From the NCBI RefSeq assembly GCF_022163125.1, contig NZ_CP091881.1:1984001-2048000 (forward strand): a stretch of 64,000 nucleotides of DNA, written 5' to 3'. The translations under genes were made by a program, and so were the position numbers. The stretch comes from Paenibacillus sp. HWE-109. GTDB lineage: Bacteria > Bacillota > Bacilli > Paenibacillales > NBRC-103111. Positions 8,772 through 17,939 of the stretch are shown here, in pieces (within the stretch, counting starts at the first letter, position 1; every line of letters begins with the position of its first letter). The notes below the pieces were generated by a model that did no database searches, was not told where the DNA came from, and saw only the letters and a list, made by a program, of their open reading frames with translations.

Positions 8772-9827
8772 ATGAAAAAAGCGTTAATTTCCCTTTTTGC
8801 GGTAACCGTATTAATGACTGGCTGTGCAACTGCAAAAACGGACACAGCAACCCCTAAAGCTTCGAATGCACCGGCTGCTAGCGCGGATGCCACGAAAGCG
8901 CCAACAGCTAAATCGGATAAGAAAGTTATTCTGATCACGCCAGAGAAAATCGGTGTTAATCCATTTTTCGCCCAAGAAGATGAGGGTGTCAAAAAAGCAG
9001 GTAAAGAATTTGGTGTTGTGGTTAAAACGGTTGAATCCACCGATGCAAGCGCCATTGAGCAAAATTTACGTGCAGCTGTAGCGGATAATTATGATCTGAT
9101 CATTACTAGTTCCTTCGAATCCGAAGATGCTCTCAAAAAAGTAGCTGCTGAAAATCCGAAGAAATCATTCGCGATTATCGATACCGTTGTTGATCTGCCG
9201 AACGTACGCAGCGTTGTTTTTCGTGAACATGAAGCTTCTTACTTGTTAGGAGCAGCAGCTGGTCTTGCAACGAAGAAAAATGTTGTTGGGATGGTTGCAG
9301 CCGTTGATATCCCTTTAATTAAGAAATTTACAGTTGGCTTTCAAGAAGGTCTGAAAGCGACTAACCCGAATGCCAAATTCATCGTGAACTATGTGGGCAG
9401 CTTCACGGACCCAGCTAAAGCCAAAGAATTGGCATTGACGCAATTCGCTCAAGGCGCAGACTTCATTGCTGGCGCATCTGCTGTAGGCGATTTGGGCGTA
9501 TTTGAAGCAGCGAAAGAAAAAGGCTTCTACACGTCGGGTCAAGATATTGACCGTACGGTTACAGATCCGGAGCATATCGTTCTTTCCCAATTGAAAGGAA
9601 CGGATGCGGTTGCTTATCAAACGGTGAAAGATTTCGTTAACGGCTCATTCAAATTCGGTGCGGTCGACTACGGCTTGAAAGAAGATGGCGTTGGTCTTAC
9701 TTTCGTAACGAAAGAAAGCAAATCTACGCTAAGCCCGTTCGTTGGACAGGATGTTATTACGAAAGTAAAAGCTATACGTGATGATATCGTTTCTGGTAAA
9801 GTGAAAGTAGAAAACCCAGTCAAATAA
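8772..9827 (+). CDS. BMP-family nucleoside-binding lipoprotein
   Basis: 351 residues. The signal peptide ends in the lipobox LMTGC with Cys18 as the lipidated residue, followed by a low-complexity Ala/Thr/Pro linker. The body is a BMP-type periplasmic-binding fold (VILITPEKIGVNPFFAQEDEGVKKA, YDLIITSSFES, GAAAGLATKK, GQDIDRTV). Close relatives (YufN/NupN, PnrA) bind purine nucleosides. It is the first gene of a four-gene importer operon and captures substrate outside the membrane for the permeases encoded downstream. AAGGAG lies before the ATG. Exact ligand is inferred from family and from the downstream nucleoside phosphorylase. Confidence 0.88.
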   Translation: MKKALISLFAVTVLMTGCATAKTDTATPKASNAPAASADATKAPTAKSDKKVILITPEKIGVNPFFAQEDEGVKKAGKEFGVVVKTVESTDASAIEQNLRAAVADNYDLIITSSFESEDALKKVAAENPKKSFAIIDTVVDLPNVRSVVFREHEASYLLGAAAGLATKKNVVGMVAAVDIPLIKKFTVGFQEGLKATNPNAKFIVNYVGSFTDPAKAKELALTQFAQGADFIAGASAVGDLGVFEAAKEKGFYTSGQDIDRTVTDPEHIVLSQLKGTDAVAYQTVKDFVNGSFKFGAVDYGLKEDGVGLTFVTKESKSTLSPFVGQDVITKVKAIRDDIVSGKVKVENPVK

Positions 9828-9916
9828 TAAGTAAATAATCGCATATTGCCCATGGAGACTGTTTACGGTGACGTAAACAGTTTCCTCATGTCTAGGTAGA
9901 GGAGCGAATAACCGTC

Positions 9917-11416
9917 ATGCTGCTTCAAATGCGTCAAATTACGAAAACATATGGCACTTTAAACGCGAATTCAAACGTTGATTTCTCGCTGCGTCAAGGT
10001 GAAATTCATGCATTAGTCGGAGAAAACGGAGCCGGTAAAACAACCTTAATGCGCATCTTGTACGGTATGGAGCAGCCGACGGAAGGTCTTATTCAGTTAA
10101 ATGGCAAAGAGGTCCAGTTCACGAATCCAACAGATGCCATTGCTCATCGAATCGGCATGGTGCATCAGCACTTCATGCTGTTTCCTTCTTTTACGGTGGC
10201 CGAAAACATTGTGATTGGCAATGAGCCGAAGGCAGGCCTCACCTTTGACCGCAAAACGGCGGTTAAGCAAGTTGAAGCATTATGCGCGACTTACCGTTTG
10301 CCGATAGATCCCAACAAGAAAGTGGCAGACATTCCGCTTGGGATGCAGCAGCGAGTAGAAATTCTTAAAGTGCTGTACCAAGGCGCTGATATCATTATAT
10401 TGGACGAGCCAACGGGGGTTCTTACACCGCTCGAGGCGAAGGAATTGCTTGTGATCATGAGAAGTTTGGCCAATCAGGGCAAAAGCTTCATCATCATTAC
10501 CCACAAACTCCATGAAGTGATGGAGATTGCGGATCGGGTTACAGTGCTGCGTGACGGCAAAGTAACCGGTACGCTTGAAGCATCGGCGACGAATGTGGAA
10601 GAACTGTCCAAGCTGATGGTTGGCCGAGATTTGCTGGAGTCTGCCAGACGAGATGTACAGGTCGGCAAGACTGTTCTGCAAGTGAAGGATCTTAGCCTTC
10701 ATGGAGATAAAGGCAAGCCGGTACTGGATCGGGTGAATCTGCACATTAAGGCCGGAGAAATTGTCGGCATCGCCGGTATTTCCGGCAATGGTCAGTCTGA
10801 ATTGATCCAAGCGATTACAGGCTTGCTCCCGATCGATCAAGGGGTCATCCAGCTATTAGGCGAGAATATCACAGGCCGCTCTGTCCGTGACATTAGAGAA
10901 ATCGGTTTATCGCACGTGCCCGAAGATCGGTATCAATGGGGGGCGGCCAAGGAAGGAACCGTGCTGGATAACGGAACGATGGGTCATCATCAAACGAGAA
11001 GCCGTTCTGGGTTGCTGCAAGGGAAAGAGCTTCGACAAATGGTCGATCGTTTTATTCAGCAATTTCAGATTAAAGCCGGTTCCCAGGAGACCAAGGTCAA
11101 GTATTTGTCCGGCGGTAATTTACAGAAGCTCATTGTCGCCAGGGAGATTGCTCAGAATCAGCCATTTCTGATTGCAGCAGAACCGACGCGCGGCGTTGAT
11201 ATTGGGGCGATGGAGCTGATTCATGAAGAGCTGCTGCGAAAACGGGATGACCAGGGAGCCATTTTATTAGTCTCCTCAGAGTTAACGGAAATTCTCAAAC
11301 TGTCGGATCGAATTCTGGTCATGTACGAAGGGCGTATTGCCGGAGAATTATCTGCTGAACAGGCAACGGAAGAGCAGATCAGCTTATGGATGGCAGGAGG
11401 AGATTCAGATGCTTAA
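9917..11416 (+). CDS. Nucleoside ABC importer ATPase (YufO/NupO type)
   Basis: 499 residues with two fused ABC domains, as in sugar/nucleoside importers of the RbsA/YufO class. Domain 1 has Walker A GENGAGKTT, a Walker B near IIILDEPTGVLT and the QQRVEI signature region. Domain 2 has a degenerate Walker A (GISGNGQSEL), signature LSGGNLQK and AAEPTRGVD. A degenerate second site is usual in this class. The hairpin-forming stretch at 9860-9890 lies between it and the binding protein gene. The stop overlaps the next start by eight bases, so translation is coupled. Confidence 0.92.
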   Translation: MLLQMRQITKTYGTLNANSNVDFSLRQGEIHALVGENGAGKTTLMRILYGMEQPTEGLIQLNGKEVQFTNPTDAIAHRIGMVHQHFMLFPSFTVAENIVIGNEPKAGLTFDRKTAVKQVEALCATYRLPIDPNKKVADIPLGMQQRVEILKVLYQGADIIILDEPTGVLTPLEAKELLVIMRSLANQGKSFIIITHKLHEVMEIADRVTVLRDGKVTGTLEASATNVEELSKLMVGRDLLESARRDVQVGKTVLQVKDLSLHGDKGKPVLDRVNLHIKAGEIVGIAGISGNGQSELIQAITGLLPIDQGVIQLLGENITGRSVRDIREIGLSHVPEDRYQWGAAKEGTVLDNGTMGHHQTRSRSGLLQGKELRQMVDRFIQQFQIKAGSQETKVKYLSGGNLQKLIVAREIAQNQPFLIAAEPTRGVDIGAMELIHEELLRKRDDQGAILLVSSELTEILKLSDRILVMYEGRIAGELSAEQATEEQISLWMAGGDSDA

Positions 11417-12476
11417 ACGTAAATGGCCAATAAGCGCTTGGATTCAGCCGCTGCTCGCCGTATTGATTGGTTTGACAGGCGGCGCTATCGCCATTGTCTT
11501 GATCGGTGGCTCTGTTGCTGACACGTACGCGCAGATGTGGAAAGGCGCATTTGGCAATTTCTACTTTTTTACCAATACGCTAACACGGGCTACTCCGCTT
11601 ATTCTTGTGGGGTTAGGCGTCTCAATCGCTTTCCGCGCCGGATTCTTTAACATGGGCTCGGAAGGGCAAATGATTCTAGGCGCACTATCCAGCGCGTTGC
11701 TTGCCCTCTATTTGCCTGGTCCACCGCTATTGAAATTGCTCGTTGCCATCATCGGCGGCATTGTGGCAGGCGGTATTTGGTCAGCCTTCGCAGGTTGGCT
11801 GGACGCCAAATTTCGCATGAATTTGATTATTACAACTCTCCTGCTCAATTATATTGCAGCGTTATTCGCTGGTTATATGGTGGCCTATCCATTGAAGGAC
11901 AAGACGGGTTCCGCTGCGCTTGCCCAAACCATGATGGTCGATAAAGCGGTTTGGCTGCCCAAATTGTTTCAAGGGATGAGTATTCACGCGGGTTTTATCA
12001 TTGCGATCGGGCTGGCGATTCTTTTGTATTTATTTATCAAATATACGGTAGCGGGTTATGAAATCCGGATGCTGGGCTATAATCCTTTGTTCGCTGCATA
12101 TGGCGGTGTGAATCGGCGAAAAATGATGCTGACGAGTATGTTTGTCAGCGGAGGGTTCGCGGGCCTTGCCGGAGCAGTCGAGGTGCTGGGTATGCAGTAC
12201 AGGTACACGGATGGGATGATTTCGAATCCAGGTTATGCCTGGTCCGGTATTATGGCGACCTTGCTGTCAGGCGCGCATCCGCTTGGTACGGCTGTAGCCG
12301 CAGTTCTTCTGGCTGCGCTGCAAACCGGCGGCATGGGTGTTGAACGAAATACGAATATTCCGCTGGAGATTTCCAGTGTTATTCAGTCCCTTTTGATCTT
12401 GTTCGTCACGGCAAAATTCAGTTATACCCTATGGAAACGACGGAAAGGAGGCAAGAGCGATGCAGCATCTTCTTGA
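11409..12476 (+). CDS. Nucleoside ABC importer permease 1 (YufP/NupP type)
   Basis: 355 residues, hydrophobic throughout with about eight to ten membrane helices. It carries the BPD_transp_2 family stretch FRAGFFNMGSEGQMILGAL, typical of YufP/NupP. The start at 11409 was chosen over an upstream in-frame ATG at 11337 because GCAGGAGGAG sits just before it and the shorter protein has the normal N-terminus. It overlaps the ATPase gene by 8 bases and the next permease gene by 17 bases. Confidence 0.9.
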   Translation: MLKRKWPISAWIQPLLAVLIGLTGGAIAIVLIGGSVADTYAQMWKGAFGNFYFFTNTLTRATPLILVGLGVSIAFRAGFFNMGSEGQMILGALSSALLALYLPGPPLLKLLVAIIGGIVAGGIWSAFAGWLDAKFRMNLIITTLLLNYIAALFAGYMVAYPLKDKTGSAALAQTMMVDKAVWLPKLFQGMSIHAGFIIAIGLAILLYLFIKYTVAGYEIRMLGYNPLFAAYGGVNRRKMMLTSMFVSGGFAGLAGAVEVLGMQYRYTDGMISNPGYAWSGIMATLLSGAHPLGTAVAAVLLAALQTGGMGVERNTNIPLEISSVIQSLLILFVTAKFSYTLWKRRKGGKSDAASS

Positions 12477-13383
12477 TGTATCTTTATTCAATTCGATGAT
12501 TCGAATGGTTGCGCCCATTCTGCTTGCGGCACTGGGCGGGGCGATCTGTTCGCGAGTCGGTTTGTTCAATGTAGGTTTGGAAGGTTTCGTGTTGGTCGGT
12601 GCCTTCTCCGCCATCGTAGGTAATTTTTATACGGGAAATGTTTATGTGGCTGTTCTGATTGCGATTGCGGTGACAATGTTATTTTCACTTATTTTTGCGT
12701 ATATGAGCATTCATTTGCAGGCCAACGTCATCGTCGTCGGGATCTCCTTTAACTTTTTGGCCCTGGGATTAACGGCTTTTTGTCTAAAAGCTATTTTTCA
12801 TGTCAAAGGGGCTTTCTATGATAAAAATATGATTGGTCTGCCCAAATTAAACATCCCCATTATTCAGGATATTCCTGTTATTGGCGGAATTATCTCCGGG
12901 CATTCTCCGCTAGTCTATCTAGCGTTTGTGCTCGTGTTTGGACTTCAATTTTTCCTTTTCAAGTCGGTCTTGGGTTTCCGCTTGATCGCTGTGGGAGAAA
13001 ATCCCGTCGCCGCCAAAAGTATCGGCATCAAGGTGAGTCGGATGCAGTACTTGGCTGTGCTGATTTGCGGGTTGCTTTGCGGACTGGCTGGTGCGCAGCT
13101 TTCACTCGGACAGGTTACGATGTTTACCGAAGGCATGACGGCTGGAAGAGGCTTTATCGCTCTTGTGGCTACGATGCTGGGACAAGCCAATCCGATTGGT
13201 GTCATGGCGTCCAGTTTGCTGTTCGGTTTAATGGATGCCTTCAGCATTCGGCTTCAAGGTTTTTCACTTCCGACCCATTTCACCCAGATGCTGCCTTATG
13301 TCGTAACGCTGCTTGCCATGCTGTTTTTCCGGAAAAGCAATTACTTGGCAGATGCGCAGAAAGCGAATGGCAGTTCCAGATAG
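12460..13383 (+). CDS. Nucleoside ABC importer permease 2 (YufQ/NupQ type)
   Basis: 307 residues, hydrophobic, with the paired family motif CSRVGLFNVGLEGFVLVGAF and the C-terminal GFIALVATMLGQANPIGVM segment. It forms the heterodimeric membrane channel with the permease encoded just upstream. The start codon lies inside the end of that gene, behind AAAGGAGG, which indicates coupled translation. Confidence 0.9.
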   Translation: MQHLLDVSLFNSMIRMVAPILLAALGGAICSRVGLFNVGLEGFVLVGAFSAIVGNFYTGNVYVAVLIAIAVTMLFSLIFAYMSIHLQANVIVVGISFNFLALGLTAFCLKAIFHVKGAFYDKNMIGLPKLNIPIIQDIPVIGGIISGHSPLVYLAFVLVFGLQFFLFKSVLGFRLIAVGENPVAAKSIGIKVSRMQYLAVLICGLLCGLAGAQLSLGQVTMFTEGMTAGRGFIALVATMLGQANPIGVMASSLLFGLMDAFSIRLQGFSLPTHFTQMLPYVVTLLAMLFFRKSNYLADAQKANGSSR

Positions 13384-13397
13384 TAGGAGGATGACAG

Positions 13398-14075
13398 ATG
13401 GCAAAAGACAGCAAAGCGGATCGCATCAAGCGTATGCAGATTCCGAATGTAGAGATTCCGCCTGAACTTGCGGACAGAATTCCACCCGGGCAGGTTGTGA
13501 CAGATCGCTTTCCGATCTTACATGAAGGTGAAGTGCCGCAGTACGATATGACGGCTTGGTCCTTGCGTGTATTCGGTTTGGTGAAGGAAGAGAAATCATT
13601 CAGCTACGAGCAGCTGATGGCTTTGCCGCGGACCCAAGTCGTTTGTGATATTCACTGTGTGACGCGCTGGTCCAAGCTGGATACCGTGTGGGAAGGCATC
13701 TTGTTTCGCGATTTTCTTCGGCTGCTGGATGTGCAGCCGGAAGGCAAGTATGTCATGATTCATGCTGACAATGATTATGAAACCAATGTGCCATTGGAAG
13801 ACTTAATGGGCGATGATATTTTGCTCGCGATGACGTTTGATGGCAAACCGCTCACCCAGAAGCATGGCTGGCCGCTGCGCCTCGTTGTTCCCCATCTCTA
13901 TTTCTGGAAAAGTGCCAAATGGATTCAGGGCATTGAATTCATGGCGGAGGACCGCGAAGGGTTCTGGGAACGCAATGGGTTCCATAATATTGCGGACCCC
14001 TTCGAGGAACAGCGGTTTTCTGGCGAAGCGATTCCAATACCCGAGGATGAATGGGTAAGAAAGGATTTTGATTAA
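13398..14075 (+). CDS. Sulfite-oxidase-like molybdopterin protein (YuiH type)
   Basis: 225 residues, a stand-alone oxidoreductase molybdopterin-binding domain like Bacillus YuiH. The conserved segment CDIHCVTRWS contains Cys87, the expected molybdenum ligand, followed by GWPLRLVVPHLYFWKSAKWI, which shapes the cofactor pocket. No heme or dimerization domain and no signal peptide are present, so it is probably cytoplasmic; the substrate is unknown. It follows the importer genes by 14 bases with TAGGAGGATGACAG before the ATG, so it is in the same operon, a surprising place for it. Confidence 0.85.
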   Translation: MAKDSKADRIKRMQIPNVEIPPELADRIPPGQVVTDRFPILHEGEVPQYDMTAWSLRVFGLVKEEKSFSYEQLMALPRTQVVCDIHCVTRWSKLDTVWEGILFRDFLRLLDVQPEGKYVMIHADNDYETNVPLEDLMGDDILLAMTFDGKPLTQKHGWPLRLVVPHLYFWKSAKWIQGIEFMAEDREGFWERNGFHNIADPFEEQRFSGEAIPIPEDEWVRKDFD

Positions 14076-14076
14076 T

Positions 14077-14805
14077 ATGCGTTTATCCATTTTACAAGTG
14101 AATTCAGAGGAGCTTACGCCTTATGCGATTGTCTGCGGAGATCCATTCAGAGCGCAAGCTATTGCGGCTAAATTAGACAACACCCGCGAACTGTCCTTCA
14201 GCCGGGAATATCGGACGTTCATCGGTGAATCTGCCGGCGTTCCGATTACGGTGGTCAGTCACGGCGTAGGTTCGCCAGGCGCAGCGGTGTGCTTTGAAGA
14301 ATTAATTAAAGGCGGCGTGAAGACGCTGATTCGTGTAGGGACAGCAGGCTCCTATTCGGCCGATGTGCCGCCAGGCAGTCTGGTTGTCAGCACTGCCGCG
14401 GTGCGTGAAGAAGGTTTAACGCGCCAGTTGGTGCCGATTGGCTTTCCAGCTGTCGCGGATCATGAAGTGACTCGAGCTCTTTATGAAGCGGCAAGTGAGA
14501 CAGAAGGTCTGGTTAAACAAGGGATTACCGTGACGTTGGACGCTTTCTTCCAAGGCGTAGAAGAATTCCCGCATCAGAAATACAAGAAAGCGGGCGCCTT
14601 GGCTGTTGAGATGGAGATTGCGGCGCTGTTTGTCATTGCTTCGCTTCGCGGCGTACAAGCTGGGGCGATTGTCGCCTTGGACGGCTATGCAGATGCTGAT
14701 TTGCGCGAAGTTTACGATCCGCATACCGACGTTGTTTCCGGTGCCGTTGAGCGGGAAATTGACGCTGCCATCAGAGCTGTTGTTAAACTGCATAATAGCA
14801 AGTAA
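14077..14805 (+). CDS. Nucleoside phosphorylase (uridine/purine phosphorylase family)
   Basis: 242 residues of the PNP_UDP_1 fold: CGDPFRAQAIAAK near the start, SHGVGSPGAAVCFEELI, RVGTAGSY (phosphate loop) and AVEMEIAALFVIA, with the Met-Glu pair that contacts ribose. It splits nucleosides with phosphate into base and ribose-1-phosphate, which fits the importer upstream. I chose the ATG at 14077, directly after the preceding stop, with AAAGGA about 11 bases upstream; an overlapping TTG at 14068 is also possible. Uridine versus purine preference cannot be settled by eye. Confidence 0.85.
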   Translation: MRLSILQVNSEELTPYAIVCGDPFRAQAIAAKLDNTRELSFSREYRTFIGESAGVPITVVSHGVGSPGAAVCFEELIKGGVKTLIRVGTAGSYSADVPPGSLVVSTAAVREEGLTRQLVPIGFPAVADHEVTRALYEAASETEGLVKQGITVTLDAFFQGVEEFPHQKYKKAGALAVEMEIAALFVIASLRGVQAGAIVALDGYADADLREVYDPHTDVVSGAVEREIDAAIRAVVKLHNSK

Positions 14806-14847
14806 TTCAAGGAATTCAATGCGGGGCAATAGCCCCAAAGTTATTCT

Positions 14848-14897
14848 AAAGAAGCCTTCAAAACCACTTCCCAGTGGAACAGAAGGCTTCTTTATTT
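14848..14897 (+). terminator. Terminator of nucleoside operon
   Basis: Arms AAAGAAGCCTTC and GAAGGCTTCTTT around a loop with an inner CCACT/AGTGG pairing, followed by TTATTTG. Confidence 0.85.
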
Positions 14898-14983
14898 GCG
14901 TACTCATGTAAAAACTGGTGAAAAATTGCATCTTTTTGCATGAGTATGTAAGAAATATGTGAAAGAACGAATTTATTTTTGCA

Positions 14984-15012
14984 CTGACATTCTTGGTGCT
15001 TCGCGTTATGAT
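14984..15012 (+). promoter_or_regulatory. Sigma-A promoter of small gene
   Basis: CTGACA, 17 bases, TATGAT, about 50 bases before the ATG of the 58-residue gene. Confidence 0.6.
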
Positions 15013-15061
15013 AAGATTGTGTAAATTTCCTATTTAATGTTAAAAAAGGAGGGAATTCATC

Positions 15062-15238
15062 ATGAACATGAAGAATGACCATTTTGATGGAATTTTCGAT
15101 TCCGTATTAACGGATGTTGTCAAACAAACCTATAGCAGTTTTTCTATGCCCTCCTCGGAACAAATTCAATTATCCATGAAGAAAATGATGGAAATCATTG
15201 AGGCGAGATCAGACTCAACTTTGAGAAAAAAGAATTAA
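15062..15238 (+). CDS. Small conserved-looking protein of unknown function, 58 residues
   Basis: A short gene that passes the local tests for being real: AAGGAGGG at good distance, a promoter upstream and a strong terminator 50 bases behind. The protein (MNMKNDHFDGIFDSVLTDVV..., ending RSDSTLRKKN) is soluble, with an acidic first half and a Met/Lys-rich helix in the second half (QIQLSMKKMMEIIEARS). No membrane segment or known motif. It could be a small regulator or a protein expressed under special conditions; I do not recognise it. Confidence 0.6.
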   Translation: MNMKNDHFDGIFDSVLTDVVKQTYSSFSMPSSEQIQLSMKKMMEIIEARSDSTLRKKN

Positions 15239-15287
15239 GCATATTGTCACGTTGATTTCTCGTTGTTCATGATGATATAGTTTAAGG

Positions 15288-15326
15288 AAACAGCCAATTT
15301 CCCTTTTGGGGAATTGGCTGTTTTTG
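15288..15326 (+). terminator. Terminator of the 58-residue gene
   Basis: Arms AAACAGCCAATT and AATTGGCTGTTT with inner CCC/GGG, then five T. Confidence 0.85.
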
Positions 15327-15360
15327 GGTTTGGAGTGAAACGCAGCTTATCCCTGATTTA

Positions 15361-16305
15361 TTGACGTCCACCGCAGATTTCTTTGCTTTTGGAGGCTCTT
15401 GGTCTCACAGGGCATCTAATGAACTCTAGGATGCTTATTGACCGGAAAATGCTTGCTTTGGAGATGTAATGAACTCAGTTGGCGCTACCCGGCACTTTAT
15501 TGGCGAAATGGTGATCATTTGCTTGAAATAGCGCGTCTGGCATTCATTAGATTTTCAAAATGAGCGATTTTGGCCGAATAAAGGGTATTGAGTTCGTAAG
15601 GAGGCTTGGGGCTTGCCTCATGGGCATTGACTTGGTGACCTAGCCGCAGGCTAGGTTTCTCTCATTGACGTCCACCTCAGATTTCTTTGCTTTTGGAGGC
15701 TCTTGGTCTCATAGGGCATCTAAGAAACTGTAGGATGCTTATAGACCGGAAAATGCTTGCTTTGGCGATGTAATGAACTCAGTTGGCGCTACCAGGCACT
15801 TTATTGGCGAAATGGTGATCATTTGCTTGAAATAAAGTGTCTGGCATTCATTAGATTTTCAAAATGAGCGATTTTAGCCGAATAGAGGGTATTGAGTTCG
15901 TAAGGAGGCTTGGGGCTTGCCTCAAGGGGATTGACTTGGTGACCTAGCCGCAGGCTAGGTTTCTCTCATTGACGTCCACCTCAGATTTCTTTGCTTTTGG
16001 AGGCTCTTGGTCTCATAGGGCATCTAAGAAACTGTAGGATGCTTATAGACAGGAAAATGGTTGCTTTGGCAATGTAATGAACTCAGTTGGCGCTACCCGG
16101 CACTTTATTGGCGAAATGGTGATCATTTGCTTGAAATAAAGCGTCTGGCATTCATTAGATTTTCAAAATGAGCGATTATAGCCGAATAGAGGTTATTGAG
16201 TTCGTAAGGAGGCTTGGGGCTTGCCTCATGGGCATTGACTTGGTGACCTAGCCGCAGGCTAGGTTTCTCTCAATGACGTCCACCGCAGGCTAGGTTTTTC
16301 TTAAC
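15361..16305. repeat. Three tandem 304-bp repeats plus partial fourth
   Basis: The phrase TTGACGTCCACC recurs at 15361, 15665, 15969 and (as AATGACG...) 16273, giving an exact 304-base period three times. The copies differ by only a few substitutions and no length changes. Each copy ends with the perfect hairpin CCTAGCCGCAGGCTAGG (15639, 15943, 16247). The period is not a multiple of three and no frame runs through it, so it is non-coding. Apart from the repeats I see no gene between 15239 and 16658. Confidence 0.9.
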
Positions 16306-16341
16306 ATAGAACAATAACCCAGCTGCCTCACGCGAGACAAA

Positions 16342-16548
16342 GGAACTACAGGGCGCTATTCTAGCTAAAAGTGGCATTATCGTAAGTGAGAGGGAACTGC
16401 AGGGCGCTATTCTAGCTAAAAGTGGCATTATCGTAAGTGAGAAGGAACTGCAGGGCGCTATTCTAGCTAAAAGTGGCATTATCGTAAGTGAGAGGGAACT
16501 GCAGGGCGCTATTCTAGCTAAAAGTGGCATTATCGTAAGTGAGAGCAT
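16342..16548. repeat. Four tandem 51-bp repeats
   Basis: Copies starting with GGAACT at 16342, 16393, 16444 and 16495, each carrying CAGGGCGCTATTCTAGCT and GTGGCATTATCGTAAGTGAG, nearly identical. The same unit appears at 18380 and in diverged form at 48967, so the array is an expansion of part of a dispersed repeat. On the minus strand it yields a fake 17-residue peptide repeat because 51 is divisible by three. Confidence 0.85.
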
Positions 16549-16600
16549 TCCTGTAGATGCTAATATTTTGGTTTTGCAAAAAACAAGCACCCTCTGTACA

Positions 16601-16639
16601 TTAAGATCATGTCACCGGCCAGTGACTAACATGATCTAA
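16601..16639 (+). promoter_or_regulatory. Hairpin just before the transposase ribosome binding site
   Basis: Arms AGATCATGT and ACATGATCT with inner CAC/GTG pairing lie immediately upstream of AACAGGAGAG. Such a hairpin in the 5' region of an insertion sequence could limit transposase translation from read-through transcripts or be part of the element's end structure. Confidence 0.5.
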
Positions 16640-16658
16640 TAACAGGAGAGTGCTCACT

Positions 16659-17939
16659 ATGAAGTTTAAACAAAGACATTCGGAAAATCAACGGATCGAA
16701 CGAATTACCACGAATCATCTTATCGTTGGTGTAGATATTGCCAAAGAAAAACACGTTGCTCGGGCTGTCAACTTCCGTGGGATCGAAATCGGACGACCTA
16801 TTTCGTTTGAAAACGGAAGAGAGGGTTTCGAAAAATTATTTCGCTGGATTCAAAATTTACTAGCCCAAAAAAATCTCACTTCGTTCCTCATTGGACTCGA
16901 ACCAACGGGGCACTACTGGTTTAATCTTACTGACTGGCTAACGCAAAACAACCATGAAGTCGTTCTGGTCAATCCCTTAACCACGTATAGAAACAAAGAG
17001 AATCGAGACAACAGTCAGTCCAAAAACGACTTCAAAGATGCTTTGGTTATCGCAGATGCGGTCTGTCGGGGATTTTACTTTCCTTATTATCAGCATGGGG
17101 ACGTTTACCAGCGCATACGTATGGTCATGAATGACCGGGAATACTGGGTGAACCAGCAAACAAGCCTAAAAAACCGCATCTTCCGCTTACTTGACATCCA
17201 CTTTCCCGAGTACTGCCGTGTTTTTGAGGACTGGACAACCGTCCGTTCCCTGGCCTCACTCAAGATCTTTCCGTTGCCGGCAGACGTAAGACTATTAACG
17301 CCGCTGGAGATGGTATCTTTATGGAGAGAAAAAGGCGGAATGAAGCGAGCTGGGGGTAGAACCGGCATGGAGATTGCTACCAGACTCATCGCAGCAGCCC
17401 GCAATTCCGTCGGCAGTAAAGTAGGGTACGTGGAAGCGCGAAATGATCTGAAAAGGCTTCTTGAGGACTATGAGCGCTTGGCTGAACGACTGCGAGAGTT
17501 CGAACAAGAGCTGGAAGGGCTGCTTGAACCACTACCGGAGGTCCCCTTACTACGGAGTCTGAAGGGTTTGAGCACGTTGATGATCTCGGCATTGTTGGCA
17601 GGGTGCGGGGACCTAAGCAAGTATGCGCACGGTCAACAAATCCTCTCGCAAGCCGGGATGAACCTCGTGAATCAGAGTTCAGGCAAGCATCAAGGTAAAG
17701 TGACCCTTTCAAAACGTGGAAGGCCCCAATTGCGAAAATATTTGTATTTAGCGGTACTCACACTTGTCAACAATCATCCGAGTTTTCAGCAGTGGCATAT
17801 CCACAATGTACAGGTCATGAAGATGAAAAAGCACCGCTCTATTTTTAAATTAATCGGTAAATTAGCACGTATAATCATCGGTATGGTAAAACGGCAAGAA
17901 GAATTCAAATCGGACATGGAGCAGCAGCAAGCTGCTTAG
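16659..17939 (+). CDS. IS110-family transposase (DEDD recombinase)
   Basis: 426 residues. The N-terminal RuvC-like domain carries the DEDD residues: Asp26 in VGVDIAKEKH, Glu in GLEPTGHYW, and the Asp pair in SKNDFKDALVIADA. The C-terminal Tnp20 domain has LRSLKGLSTLMISALLAGCG and the serine-containing segment NQSSGKHQGK, the candidate nucleophile region of the family. Length and domains look intact, so the element may be active. I chose the ATG at 16659 behind CAGGAGAG; a GTG three codons earlier is in the ribosome site. It acts with an element-encoded guide (bridge) RNA in characterised relatives. Confidence 0.92.
   Translation: MKFKQRHSENQRIERITTNHLIVGVDIAKEKHVARAVNFRGIEIGRPISFENGREGFEKLFRWIQNLLAQKNLTSFLIGLEPTGHYWFNLTDWLTQNNHEVVLVNPLTTYRNKENRDNSQSKNDFKDALVIADAVCRGFYFPYYQHGDVYQRIRMVMNDREYWVNQQTSLKNRIFRLLDIHFPEYCRVFEDWTTVRSLASLKIFPLPADVRLLTPLEMVSLWREKGGMKRAGGRTGMEIATRLIAAARNSVGSKVGYVEARNDLKRLLEDYERLAERLREFEQELEGLLEPLPEVPLLRSLKGLSTLMISALLAGCGDLSKYAHGQQILSQAGMNLVNQSSGKHQGKVTLSKRGRPQLRKYLYLAVLTLVNNHPSFQQWHIHNVQVMKMKKHRSIFKLIGKLARIIIGMVKRQEEFKSDMEQQQAA

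Noticed and set aside
16270..16590. Minus-strand frame with a 17-residue peptide repeat (LTIMPLLARIAPCSS)
   Set aside because: It is the translation of the 51-bp non-coding repeat, whose length is a multiple of three; no ribosome site, and the same DNA unit occurs elsewhere out of any gene.
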